The position numbers and the translations under genes are program-made. Positions 8,193 to 16,214 of a stretch of DNA of 64,000 bases are shown here, in pieces. A model generated the notes under the pieces. It saw only the letters and a program-made list of their open reading frames with translations. It made no database searches and was not told where the DNA came from. Positions within the stretch are counted from its first letter, which is position 1, and every line of letters starts with the position of its first letter. This DNA comes from Lutimaribacter salitolerans (GTDB taxonomy: Bacteria; Pseudomonadota; Alphaproteobacteria; Rhodobacterales; Rhodobacteraceae), in the NCBI RefSeq assembly GCF_042677865.1, contig NZ_JBHUDD010000157.1, positions 1 to 64,000 of the forward strand. The letters run 5' to 3'.

Positions 8193-9083
8193 TCAGTTGA
8201 CCGTTCTGGAATAGCCCACAGCGGCAGGCCGTCCGGCATGGGCGATATCGACGGCGCCGGACTGTGGCGCGTCATGGCAGACAAGCCGCACCTGACGCCG
8301 CAGCATCAGCGACGCCCCCTCGATCAGCCCACGCTTGCGCATCGCCTGCGCGCGCGCAAGACCCGCCTCCAGCGCACGCGTCACCTCGTCCTCGCGCAGC
8401 GTGCCAACGCCGACCGTTACCAGACGGTCGCCCAGATCGCTGTCAGGCTGAACCTCGCACGCAGGCTGCCGCCGGATCGCCGGATTCCCCGGCAGGTCCA
8501 CCGCATTGGCGATCAGCGTGGCGGCCACATCCGCCGCCGCCGCACTGCGCGCCAGAACCGTCACGCTGTCGGCAATCCCGAGGCTCAGGCTGCGCCCGCC
8601 CGCCCCGCTGGTGGCGACACCGCGCACCGGGCTGTCGGCGTCGATCGCCACCCGGCCCAGCGCCGTGCCGTCCAGCCCGCCAAGACCGACGGTGAACCGC
8701 GCACTGCCCAGCAGATGCAGCGCGATGTCGCCGCCGTTGTTCACATAGGCGCGGGTCAGCGGCGCGGCATCAACCATCGCGGCCAGCACCTCGTCGGCGA
8801 CCGATCCGGCCACGGCGGCCATCGGCGTCACCACGTCGTCATACGCATGGGGTGTGCATGCCTTGTGCATGCGTCGTGCAACGGCGTTTTGCGGCCTTTG
8901 GCCCACCGGCTGCCGCAGCAGGGGCAGTTCGGCCACCAGCTCGTCCAGCACGGTTTCGAACCGCGCCGTGGCCGCCATGAACGCGCCTGCCCGGTCGCCA
9001 TCCGCCCCGATGATCAGGTCGATGGGGCCATGTTGCAGGTGCAACCGCTGCCCCGGCAACAGCGCCGCAACAGGCCCGCTCAT
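8193..9083 (-). CDS. UPF0280 protein of the ApbE superfamily; candidate flavin transferase
   Basis: Member of UPF0280 (COG2122), a group placed in the ApbE superfamily. ApbE attaches FMN covalently to Ser/Thr of target proteins. ApbE-like landmarks are visible: YVNNGGDIAL (113-122, compare ApbE VNxGGDI), GVATSG (155-160), SVTVLARSAAAADVAATLI (173-191, the ApbE strand plus the Ala-Asp metal-site helix). The HIIDP loop of classical ApbE is replaced by SLSLGIAD. It starts with an ATGA overlap on the 6-hydroxynicotinate-reductase-like gene, so the two are translationally coupled. E. barkeri 6-hydroxynicotinate reductase has a covalently bound flavin, so a flavinylation role on that neighbour is a reasonable inference. 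No experimental function is known to me for this family. Confidence 0.8.
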   Translation of the reverse strand: MSGPVAALLPGQRLHLQHGPIDLIIGADGDRAGAFMAATARFETVLDELVAELPLLRQPVGQRPQNAVARRMHKACTPHAYDDVVTPMAAVAGSVADEVLAAMVDAAPLTRAYVNNGGDIALHLLGSARFTVGLGGLDGTALGRVAIDADSPVRGVATSGAGGRSLSLGIADSVTVLARSAAAADVAATLIANAVDLPGNPAIRRQPACEVQPDSDLGDRLVTVGVGTLREDEVTRALEAGLARAQAMRKRGLIEGASLMLRRQVRLVCHDAPQSGAVDIAHAGRPAAVGYSRTVN

Positions 9084-10573
9084 GTGTCCTCCTTGCGCGC
9101 ATGGCTCCAGCGGTGGCGCTGGCGATCATGCGGCCCCGGCCCGCCTTGCGGCAGCACCTTGCGGATGTCGGGGTTCAGCACGGTATCGACCGGGCGCACA
9201 TGGTCCACGTGCCCGCCAAGGGCCGCGTAATCCTGCGCCCGCAGGGTGAACTCGATGGGCGCGACCAGCGCAGGCGTGGGGACGTAACCGAATGAATTTG
9301 TAGGCATATCCAGAACATCCGCCATGAATGTGATGCCGCCCCCGGGCCAGACATAGGCCTCGGCCCCGCCGCAGGACACATAGGTCAGCGCATCCTTGAC
9401 CGACCGGGTCAGCCGCACCGGATTCTCGGTCACGCCTGCGCGCAGACTGCCGCCCGCGCCGCCCATGAACAGTACCGAACACAGAGAGGGTTCACAGTTC
9501 TCCGCGATCCTTTCGCAGGTCTGCAACAGCGGCGGCGTGATCTCGGCGGGCTGCGGCTGCAAGTCGTCATCCAGCGTGAAATAGGCCCATTGCTCGCCCG
9601 TGGTGGATACCATCAGCAGCCGCAAACCGGGCCACGCCAGCTTGGCATCCGCCGGGCGCAGGATCGTCAGCGGATCGTCTACATCCGTACCGCCCCATCC
9701 CGTCCCCGGCTCCGCCACCTGAAAATACCGCCCCGGGGTCGAGCGTCGCCCGTTGATCCTAATCCCGGACGGCCGCATGCCCAACTGCTTGCCCGCCTCG
9801 TGTTCGGTCAGCACGCCGGTGATGTGATCATCGACCACGATCACCTCGTCCACATGCCCTTCCCACTGTTTGGCGAACATCCCGATGGTGGCTGAACCAC
9901 AGCCGACCCGCATCAGTTTCTCCGGCACACCGTTGATAACGGGCGGTTTTCCCGCCTCGACCACCAGCGTCACGCCGCCGTCGATCTGCATTTCCACAGG
10001 CTCGCGGTTGCACAATCGCAACAGCGCGTCGCAGGTCACGCGGCCTTCCTTCTTGGAGCCGCCGGTCAGATGCTCGACCCCGCCCAGCGACAGCATTTTT
10101 GATCCGTATTCGGATGTCATCACATGGCCGATCGCCTCGCCCTCCACGCGCACTACTGCGCGTTCGTGGCCGATATGGCGGTCGGTGTCGATCTTCACCT
10201 TGACGCCGCAATAGCTGAAAATACCCTCGGTCACGACGGTGACCATGTCCACGCCTTCGACCTGCTGGGACACGATGAAGGGCGCAGGCTTGTAATCAGG
10301 ATAGGTGGTGCCCGCCCCCACGGCGGTCACGAAGGGGCGGTCGCCGCCGATCACGTCACCATCCCAATCCTGCGCCTGCGCGTCGGTGTGGAGAAACGCC
10401 ACCGCCTGAGCGCCGGACTGGATCACCGTCAGCGGGTCCAGCCGCACCAGCTCACCGCCGTGATTGGCATAGCGGTCGCAGGCCCCGGCCTTGCCATCGG
10501 CGATGTAGCACATCACCGGGCACGCATCGCAGCGGATCTTTTCGGGCTGGGTGCGGGGGGAATCGTCAGGCAT
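9080..10573 (-). CDS. hnr: 6-hydroxynicotinate reductase-like Fe-S protein
   Basis: Resembles 6-hydroxynicotinate reductase, which in E. barkeri reduces 6-hydroxynicotinate to 1,4,5,6-tetrahydro-6-oxonicotinate and carries one [2Fe-2S], two [4Fe-4S] and covalent flavin. The 497-residue protein has an N-terminal Cys cluster C15-x2-C18-x3-C22-x9-C32 (CDACPVMC, GACDRY). More Cys occur at 122, 181, 188 and 225 and in a C-terminal group near TCERIAENCEPSLC. GCGSAT (224-229) recalls the S/T-G-A-T flavinylation site of ApbE targets but lacks the usual upstream Asp. The ATG is preceded by AGGAGG at good spacing. It lies between the molybdenum hydroxylase (50 bases upstream) and the ApbE-like gene (overlap). 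The exact substrate here is inferred. Confidence 0.7.
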   Translation of the reverse strand: MPDDSPRTQPEKIRCDACPVMCYIADGKAGACDRYANHGGELVRLDPLTVIQSGAQAVAFLHTDAQAQDWDGDVIGGDRPFVTAVGAGTTYPDYKPAPFIVSQQVEGVDMVTVVTEGIFSYCGVKVKIDTDRHIGHERAVVRVEGEAIGHVMTSEYGSKMLSLGGVEHLTGGSKKEGRVTCDALLRLCNREPVEMQIDGGVTLVVEAGKPPVINGVPEKLMRVGCGSATIGMFAKQWEGHVDEVIVVDDHITGVLTEHEAGKQLGMRPSGIRINGRRSTPGRYFQVAEPGTGWGGTDVDDPLTILRPADAKLAWPGLRLLMVSTTGEQWAYFTLDDDLQPQPAEITPPLLQTCERIAENCEPSLCSVLFMGGAGGSLRAGVTENPVRLTRSVKDALTYVSCGGAEAYVWPGGGITFMADVLDMPTNSFGYVPTPALVAPIEFTLRAQDYAALGGHVDHVRPVDTVLNPDIRKVLPQGGPGPHDRQRHRWSHARKEDT

Positions 10574-10623
10574 GACGGCCTCCTGTAGGTAAAAGCACGG
10601 GCGCGGACCGGGCTGGCAGCGAA

Positions 10624-13371
10624 TCACGCATGGCCCGCCTCCCTCAGCGCCGCGCGCAGGCGCGATGGCGTGACGGGCACTTGCCGCAGCCGCGCGCCGG
10701 TGGCACGGGAGATTGCGTTCAGGATCGCGGGCGCGGTAGGGATCAGCGCGTGTTCGCCCAGCCCCTTGGCCCCGTAAGGGCCATGGGCATCGGGTTCCTC
10801 GATGATCAGCGTCTCGATGGGCGGCACATCGCCAAAGGTGGGGATCAGGTAATCGTGCAGGTTCTCGGTGCGGCCGGGGATGTATTCCTCCATAAGCGCA
10901 AGGCCCAGCCCCTGTGCCACGCCGCCCTGCACCTGACCTTCGACCAGCAGCGGGTTGATCGCGCGGCCCACGTCATGCGCGGCCACGATGCGGAGCACGC
11001 GGGTGGTGCCAAGGGCGACATCGACCTCGACCATCGCCAGATGCGCGGCATAGCCGAATTGCGCATAGGGCACGCCCTGCCCGTTTTCATCCAGCGGTTC
11101 CGTGGGCGGATCATAGCTTTCGGCCACCCGCAGGACAAAGCCCTCGGCATCCGCCGCCATCTGATCCAGCCGCAAAGGATGATCCGCGCCGCCGTCGCTG
11201 ACCCGCGCCTGCGGACCGACATGCAGCACGGCATCACCCGGCGCATTGACCAGCGCCAGCACCTGCGCGCGCAACGCCTCGCCCGCCAGCCGTGCCGCAT
11301 TGCCGGTGATGAAGGTCTGCCGGCTGGCCGAGGTCTTGCCCGCGTCCGGCGTCACGTCGGTATCCCCGCCGACGATCTGGACCAAGGCCGGATCAACCCC
11401 CAGCGCCTGCGCGAAAATCTGGGTGATGACGGTGTTCGACCCCTGCCCGATATCCGCCGCGCCCTGATGCAGCACCACGGTGCCATCGGCGCGCAAACCG
11501 GCCTTGATCGTTGACGGGTTGGGCATCGAGGTGTTGCCGCAGCCATACCAGCCACCGCTGAGGCCCACACCGCGTTTGATCCGGCCGTTCTCCGCGTTGA
11601 ACGCAGCACACTCGGCGCCCAGTTTTTCCCACGCCGGGCGCAGTGCCTCAAGGCAAGCCCTGATGCCGACACCCTGTTCGAACACCTGCCCGCAGACCGT
11701 GGGCACGCCGTTTTCCAGCGCGTTCTTCAGCCGAAAGTCCAGCGCATCCATGCCCAGCTTGTCCGCCAGTTCATCCAGCAGCAATTCCAGCGCGATGGAC
11801 GCCTGCGGCACGCCAAAGCCGCGAAATGCGCCAGCGGGTGGGCCATTGGTGTAGACGCCCCGCGCACGGGCCAGGTAATCGGCCACGCGGTAGGGGCCAG
11901 AAGCATGGATCGGCACGCGGTTGGCCACGGTCGGCCCCCAACTGGCATAGGCGCCGGTGTTGAACAGCCCCTCGAACCGCATCCCCGACAGGGTGCCATC
12001 GGCCATGGCGCCCACGCGCAACGAAATCTGCGACGGGTGGCGCTTGGTGGTGGCCTGCATCGATTCACTGCGCGAATAGGTCATGCGCACCGGCACGCCC
12101 AGCCGCAGCGCCGCCAGCCCCAGGAACGGCTGCACCGAGACATCCAGCTTGGCCCCGAACCCGCCGCCGGTGGCAGTGGGCACGATGCGGATCTTGTCCG
12201 CAGGCAGAGCCAGCGCCCCCACCAGCATGTCACGATCCATCACCGGGGCCTGCGTGCAGGCATGCACGTGCAGGCGACCATCGACCATCTGCGCAAACCC
12301 CGCCTCGGGCTCGATATAGGCGTGTTCGACAAAGGCGGTGGTGAAATTGCCCGTCACCACATGATCGGCACGGTCCAGCGCCGTGTCCGCCTGACCGTGC
12401 TTCACGAAACCGCCGGTCATGACGTTCTGCGCATGGCCCACGTGCAATTCAGGCGCGCCGTCTGCCATCGCGTCATCGACGGTCAGAACGTCGGGCAATT
12501 CCTGCCACGTGACAGGAAAACTGGCCTGATCGAATTGCGCCATGCGGTCCGCCGGACCGACCACCGCGGCCACGGCCTCACCCCGGTGGCGGACAGGGCC
12601 ATCTGCCAGCACCGGCTGGTCCTCGAACCCCGGGATCACGCCATAGGAGTTGCGGCCCGGCACATCCGCTGCCGTCAGCACCAGCGCGACCCAAGGGTTT
12701 TCCGCGCGGAACGCATCCAGATCGCCAAGCGTGAACCGCGCGTGATGATGGGGCGAGCGGATGGCCCGCAGCACCAGCGCGCCTGCCGGGGCCACGTCGT
12801 CGCCGAACGCCTCGCGCCCGTCGATCTTGGCCGCGCCGTCCAGCCGCATCAGGGGCGTGCCGACAGCCCCGCTGAAAGGGGCGGGCGCCGGGGATCCGGC
12901 ACCTGCGGAAACCACAGCATCCACGATCTTGCGATAACCGGTGCAGCGGCACAGAACACCGCTCAGCGCATCCTCGACCGTGGCCGCATCGGGCCGGGCC
13001 ACATCGCGCAGCAGCGCCACGGCGCTGACCATCATGCCCGGCGTGCAGATCCCGCATTGCGCGGCCTGATGGGCCTGAAACGCCTGCGCCAGCCGCGTTC
13101 CCTGTTCGCTGCGCACCAACCCTGTCACGGTCTCCACCTGCGCCCCGTCAGCCCGCGCCACCGGCATCAGACAGGCGCAGACCGGCGCGCCATCCACCAG
13201 CACGGTGCAGGCCCCGCAATCGCCCGCGTTGCAGCCGATCTTGACATCGCGGGCGCCCAGACGCTCGCGCAGCGCATGCGAAAGGCGCTCACCCGGGTCG
13301 GCATCAACCGACACGGGCTGGCCGTTCAGGGTAAATCCGGTGCGGGTGATCGCCGTTGCCTTGTCCATCAT
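10624..13371 (-). CDS. Molybdenum hydroxylase: fused [2Fe-2S] and molybdopterin subunits (xanthine dehydrogenase family)
   Basis: Large 915-residue subunit predicted to hydroxylate an N-heterocycle with water-derived oxygen. Residues 1-160 form the two-cluster iron-sulfur domain: the plant-type cluster C47, C52, C55 and C67 (GCNAGDCGACTVLVDG), then QCGICTPG and LCRCTGYRK for the second cluster. The molybdopterin part follows from about 170. It includes GGGFGAKLDVSVQPF, AFRGFGVPQASIALE, DIGQGSNTVITQ and near the end GAKGLGEHAL with the expected catalytic Glu (E873). Fusion of the Fe-S and Mo parts in this order is less common than separate S and L subunits. Its ATG overlaps the FAD-subunit stop (ATGATG). 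Nicotinate dehydrogenase is the favoured role from context. No XdhC-like maturation gene is present. Confidence 0.85.
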   Translation of the reverse strand: MMDKATAITRTGFTLNGQPVSVDADPGERLSHALRERLGARDVKIGCNAGDCGACTVLVDGAPVCACLMPVARADGAQVETVTGLVRSEQGTRLAQAFQAHQAAQCGICTPGMMVSAVALLRDVARPDAATVEDALSGVLCRCTGYRKIVDAVVSAGAGSPAPAPFSGAVGTPLMRLDGAAKIDGREAFGDDVAPAGALVLRAIRSPHHHARFTLGDLDAFRAENPWVALVLTAADVPGRNSYGVIPGFEDQPVLADGPVRHRGEAVAAVVGPADRMAQFDQASFPVTWQELPDVLTVDDAMADGAPELHVGHAQNVMTGGFVKHGQADTALDRADHVVTGNFTTAFVEHAYIEPEAGFAQMVDGRLHVHACTQAPVMDRDMLVGALALPADKIRIVPTATGGGFGAKLDVSVQPFLGLAALRLGVPVRMTYSRSESMQATTKRHPSQISLRVGAMADGTLSGMRFEGLFNTGAYASWGPTVANRVPIHASGPYRVADYLARARGVYTNGPPAGAFRGFGVPQASIALELLLDELADKLGMDALDFRLKNALENGVPTVCGQVFEQGVGIRACLEALRPAWEKLGAECAAFNAENGRIKRGVGLSGGWYGCGNTSMPNPSTIKAGLRADGTVVLHQGAADIGQGSNTVITQIFAQALGVDPALVQIVGGDTDVTPDAGKTSASRQTFITGNAARLAGEALRAQVLALVNAPGDAVLHVGPQARVSDGGADHPLRLDQMAADAEGFVLRVAESYDPPTEPLDENGQGVPYAQFGYAAHLAMVEVDVALGTTRVLRIVAAHDVGRAINPLLVEGQVQGGVAQGLGLALMEEYIPGRTENLHDYLIPTFGDVPPIETLIIEEPDAHGPYGAKGLGEHALIPTAPAILNAISRATGARLRQVPVTPSRLRAALREAGHA

Positions 13372-14195
13372 GCCCCCTTTGCCGCCTGTTGCACCGCGCG
13401 GGCCACCAGTTCGGCCACCACGTCCAGCCGATACTCAGCGCTGCCGCGCACATCCGTGATGGGCGACAGCCCCTCCAGATGCGCGGGCGTCACGATCCGC
13501 ATCAGATCATCCGGGTATGCCCCGATCAATGCCTGTTCAAGCACGGGCAACCGCCCCGCCACCGGTGAGCAGGCCCCCACGGCGACACGCGCTTCGGCCA
13601 CGCGACCGGCGTCCACTCGCACCAGCGCGGCCACCATGGCGATAGAGATCACAAGGTACTTTCGCGCACCCAGCTTTTGAAACGACGCGCCCGCGCCCGA
13701 CGGATCGGGGATATGGACGCTGCGCAGCAGCTCGTCCTGGCCTAGTTCGGTCTGCCGCACGCCGGTGATGAATTGCGCCAGCGGCATATGTCGGATGCCA
13801 TCCGGCCCGATCACATCGACCTCGGCATCCAGCGTCAACAGCGGCGGGATGCCATCGGCGGCGGGCGAGGCGTTGCATATGTTGCCACCCACCGTGCCCG
13901 CGTTCTGGATCTGGATCGAGCCGACCATGCGCGCGGCCTGTTTCAGCCCGTCGAAGGCGGGTGGCAGATCGGCGCGGGCAACATCGCTCCAGGTCGCCGC
14001 CGCACCGATGCGCCATCCGGTATCGGTGCGGTCGATCCCGCGAAACCCGGGCAGGCGCGTCACGTCCAGCACGTTCTGCGGCACCGGCCCGTCGCCGCGC
14101 GCCGGATACCAGTCGGTTCCCCCCGCGATCACCGAGGCCCCGGCTGCCAGTGCGGCAAGGCCATCCTCGATCCTGTCAGGCCGGTGAAAGCCCAT
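13368..14195 (-). CDS. FAD-binding subunit of molybdenum hydroxylase (CoxM type)
   Basis: Medium subunit that passes electrons from the iron-sulfur domain to an acceptor through FAD. The 275-residue protein shows the two FAD motifs of the CoxM/XdhB family: VIAGGTDWYPARGDG (about 24-38) and QIQNAGTVGGNICNASPAADG. A CO-dehydrogenase-FAD C-terminal domain ending with SPITDVRGSAEYRLDVVAELV follows. The start MGFHRPDRIEDGL fits the family. It is the first gene of the hydroxylase/reductase operon, overlaps the next gene at its stop and lies 30 bases from dyad O2. Divergent transcription with the enamidase gene suggests shared control. Confidence 0.88.
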   Translation of the reverse strand: MGFHRPDRIEDGLAALAAGASVIAGGTDWYPARGDGPVPQNVLDVTRLPGFRGIDRTDTGWRIGAAATWSDVARADLPPAFDGLKQAARMVGSIQIQNAGTVGGNICNASPAADGIPPLLTLDAEVDVIGPDGIRHMPLAQFITGVRQTELGQDELLRSVHIPDPSGAGASFQKLGARKYLVISIAMVAALVRVDAGRVAEARVAVGACSPVAGRLPVLEQALIGAYPDDLMRIVTPAHLEGLSPITDVRGSAEYRLDVVAELVARAVQQAAKGA

Positions 14196-14224
14196 GCGCG
14201 TCCCCTTTTGACACAACGGTGAAT

Positions 14225-14244
14225 ATTGTTTGCACACGAACAAG
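14225..14244. promoter_or_regulatory. Operator O2, probable MarR-family binding site
   Basis: A 20-bp dyad, ATTGTTTG then CACA then CGAACAAG, lies 30 bases upstream of the FAD-subunit start. It has the same half-sites and spacing as O1 (6473-6492). It is well placed to block the operon that begins with the FAD subunit. Binding is inferred. Confidence 0.55.
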
Positions 14245-14325
14245 AAAGCGCGAGAGCAGGGATTCTGTCAAACGGTTTCGCACCTGGCCCGCTGCCGCAA
14301 GCCGCATCTTGATCGCTTTGCCGTT

Positions 14326-14345
14326 TCTGTTAGCGTTCAAACAAA
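14326..14345. promoter_or_regulatory. Operator O3, probable MarR-family binding site
   Basis: A third copy of the dyad, TCTGTTAG then CGTT then CAAACAAA, lies 22 bases before the enamidase start codon. It shares TGTTAG-N4-CAAACAA exactly with O1. Its position near the presumed transcription start of the enamidase gene fits repression. Binding is inferred. Confidence 0.55.
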
Positions 14346-14367
14346 ACCAGTCAGGGGAACACCGGCC

Positions 14368-15543
14368 ATGTCAGACACGCCGCAGAAACTTGTCATCCGC
14401 AATATCGGCCTGATGCTGTCGGGCAAGCTCGAAGAGCCCATTCTGGACGCCGATTGCCTGATTGCCATCGACGGCAGGATCACCGAGTGGGGCCGCGAAA
14501 AGGACATGGACACCGAGGGCGCCACCACGCTGATCGACGCGAACGGCACCACCCTGGCCCCCGGCCTGATCGACAGCCACGTGCACCCGGTGGTGGGCGA
14601 TTACACCCCGCGCCAGCAGCAGCTGCACTGGATCGACAGCACCCTGCACGGCGGCGTGACCACGATGATCTCGGCGGGCGAGGTGCATATGCCGGGCCGT
14701 CCCAACGATCCCGTGGGCACCAAGGCCATGGCGATCGCGGCGCAGCGTTGGTACGAAAACCTGCGCCCCTCGGGGATGAAGGTGCATGCCGGGGCGCCCC
14801 TGCTGCAACAGGGGTTGGAGGAAGAGGATTTCAGGGAAATGGCCGCCGCCGGCGTGCGTCTGATCGGCGAGGTCGGGCTTGGCACCGTCAAGGACGGCAA
14901 GACCGCCAACAAGATGATCGGCTGGGCGCGCAAGTACGGGATGCAAAGCACGATCCACACCGGCGGGCCGTCGATCCCCGGCTCGGGTCTGATCGATGCC
15001 GACATGGTGCTGGAAACCGGCACCGATGTGGTGGGCCATATCAACGGCGGGCACTCGGCCCTGCCCGACGATCAGATCGTGTGCATCTGCGAAAACTGCG
15101 CCGCCGCGCTGGAGATCGTGCACAACGGCAACGAACGGGCCGCGCTGCTGACGCTGAACACCGCGCGCGAGCTGAACAAGCTGGATCAGTTGATCCTTGG
15201 CACCGATGGTCCGGCCGGGTCGGGCGTGCAGCCCCTGGGCATCCTGCGCATGGTGGCGATGCTGTCGGCACTGGGGAACGTGCCCGCGGAAATCGCCTTT
15301 TGCTTTGCCAATGGCAACACCGCGCGTCGGCGCGAACTGGATTGCGGGCTGATCGAGGTCGGTCGCGCAGCCGATTTCGTGCTGATGGATCAGGCCCAGC
15401 ACGCGCCGGGCAAGCACATGCTCGAATCAGTGCAACTGGGAAATCTGCCCGGCGTCGGGATGATCATTATCGACGGGGTCGTGCGATCCGAACGCAGCCG
15501 CAACACGCCGCCCGCCACGCGCCTGCCGCAGGTCGTGGGCTGA
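14368..15543 (+). CDS. ena: Enamidase-like amidohydrolase
   Basis: Cytoplasmic binuclear-metal amidohydrolase closest in pattern to E. barkeri enamidase. That enzyme hydrolyses 1,4,5,6-tetrahydro-6-oxonicotinate to 2-formylglutarate and ammonia, opening the ring. The 391 residues contain H71-x-H73 (DSHVHP), E168 in GEVGLGT, H197 in HTGG, H224 in HINGG and D280 in GTDGPAG, a full metal and base set. Enamidase-like stretches include PRQQQ, LHGGVTTMISAG, MPGRPNDPVGTKA and a C-terminal SRNTPPA. The ATG follows a GGGGAA ribosome site; an upstream in-frame ATG adds an unlikely 46-residue extension that would cross O3. It is divergent from the hydroxylase operon. The enamidase-group call is strong; the exact substrate is inferred from neighbours. 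Confidence 0.78.
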   Translation: MSDTPQKLVIRNIGLMLSGKLEEPILDADCLIAIDGRITEWGREKDMDTEGATTLIDANGTTLAPGLIDSHVHPVVGDYTPRQQQLHWIDSTLHGGVTTMISAGEVHMPGRPNDPVGTKAMAIAAQRWYENLRPSGMKVHAGAPLLQQGLEEEDFREMAAAGVRLIGEVGLGTVKDGKTANKMIGWARKYGMQSTIHTGGPSIPGSGLIDADMVLETGTDVVGHINGGHSALPDDQIVCICENCAAALEIVHNGNERAALLTLNTARELNKLDQLILGTDGPAGSGVQPLGILRMVAMLSALGNVPAEIAFCFANGNTARRRELDCGLIEVGRAADFVLMDQAQHAPGKHMLESVQLGNLPGVGMIIIDGVVRSERSRNTPPATRLPQVVG

Positions 15544-15649
15544 AACCGGCGCAAATCGCGTCGATTGCCGCAGCGCAGCGCGATAGGGTTGGACCTGACC
15601 GGCCGGGATGGGTAACCCTTGGCCGCACGAGTATCATTGCGGGGCTGAC

Positions 15650-16183
15650 ATGGCCGGAACGACACGCCTCAGGGTTCAGGACTGGCTTGACGCCGGGATG
15701 ACAGCACTGGCCGCGCACGGGCCGGATGCGCTCAAGGCCGAGCCTTTGGCGCGCGCGCTTGGCACCACCAAGGGGTCGTTCTACTGGCATTTTGCCGATG
15801 TCCCTGCCTTTCACGCGGCCCTGATCGCGGAATGGTCGGCACAGGCCAATACCGCGCTGTTCGATGTGGCCGAACAGGCCGAGACCCACACCCGCGCCCT
15901 GCGCCGCATGGCCCAGCAGATCGCCGCCCCGGCACCTGACGATCCCCACGCCGCCGTCGAACCCGCAATGCGGGCCTGGGCTGCCGCCCATGACGGCGCG
16001 CGTAAGGCGGTGGCGCAGGTCGATGCCGCGCGGCTGACCGTGATCACCGCCCTGCTGGAGCGTGTCGGCGTGTCCAACCCCGAGATTGCCCGCGTGATCC
16101 TTGCTGCCGCCATCGGCCTGCCCCGCAATCCGCCGGGCGACCCGATGGGCACGCTGGTCGATCTGGTTCTGGCGCTGCGCTGA
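15650..16183 (+). CDS. TetR/AcrR-family transcriptional regulator
   Basis: DNA-binding repressor-type protein of 177 residues. The N-terminal helix-turn-helix is clear: DWLDAGMTALAAHGPDALKAEPLARALGTTKGSFYWHF. The C-terminal ligand domain is Ala-rich and diverged. The start MAGTTRLRVQ is preferred; an ATG 42 bases upstream is also in frame. It follows the enamidase gene by about 106 bases on the same strand but lacks a nearby divergent target, so a link to the catabolic locus is uncertain. It is convergent with recO. Confidence 0.8.
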   Translation: MAGTTRLRVQDWLDAGMTALAAHGPDALKAEPLARALGTTKGSFYWHFADVPAFHAALIAEWSAQANTALFDVAEQAETHTRALRRMAQQIAAPAPDDPHAAVEPAMRAWAAAHDGARKAVAQVDAARLTVITALLERVGVSNPEIARVILAAAIGLPRNPPGDPMGTLVDLVLALR

Positions 16184-16214
16184 CCCGGACCCCGGCGGGA
16201 ACACTGCGCCCGGC

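Noticed and set aside
14230..14367. N-terminal extension of the enamidase from an upstream ATG
   Set aside because: The extra 46 residues have no similarity to amidohydrolases and would cover dyad O3; the ATG at 14368 has a ribosome site.
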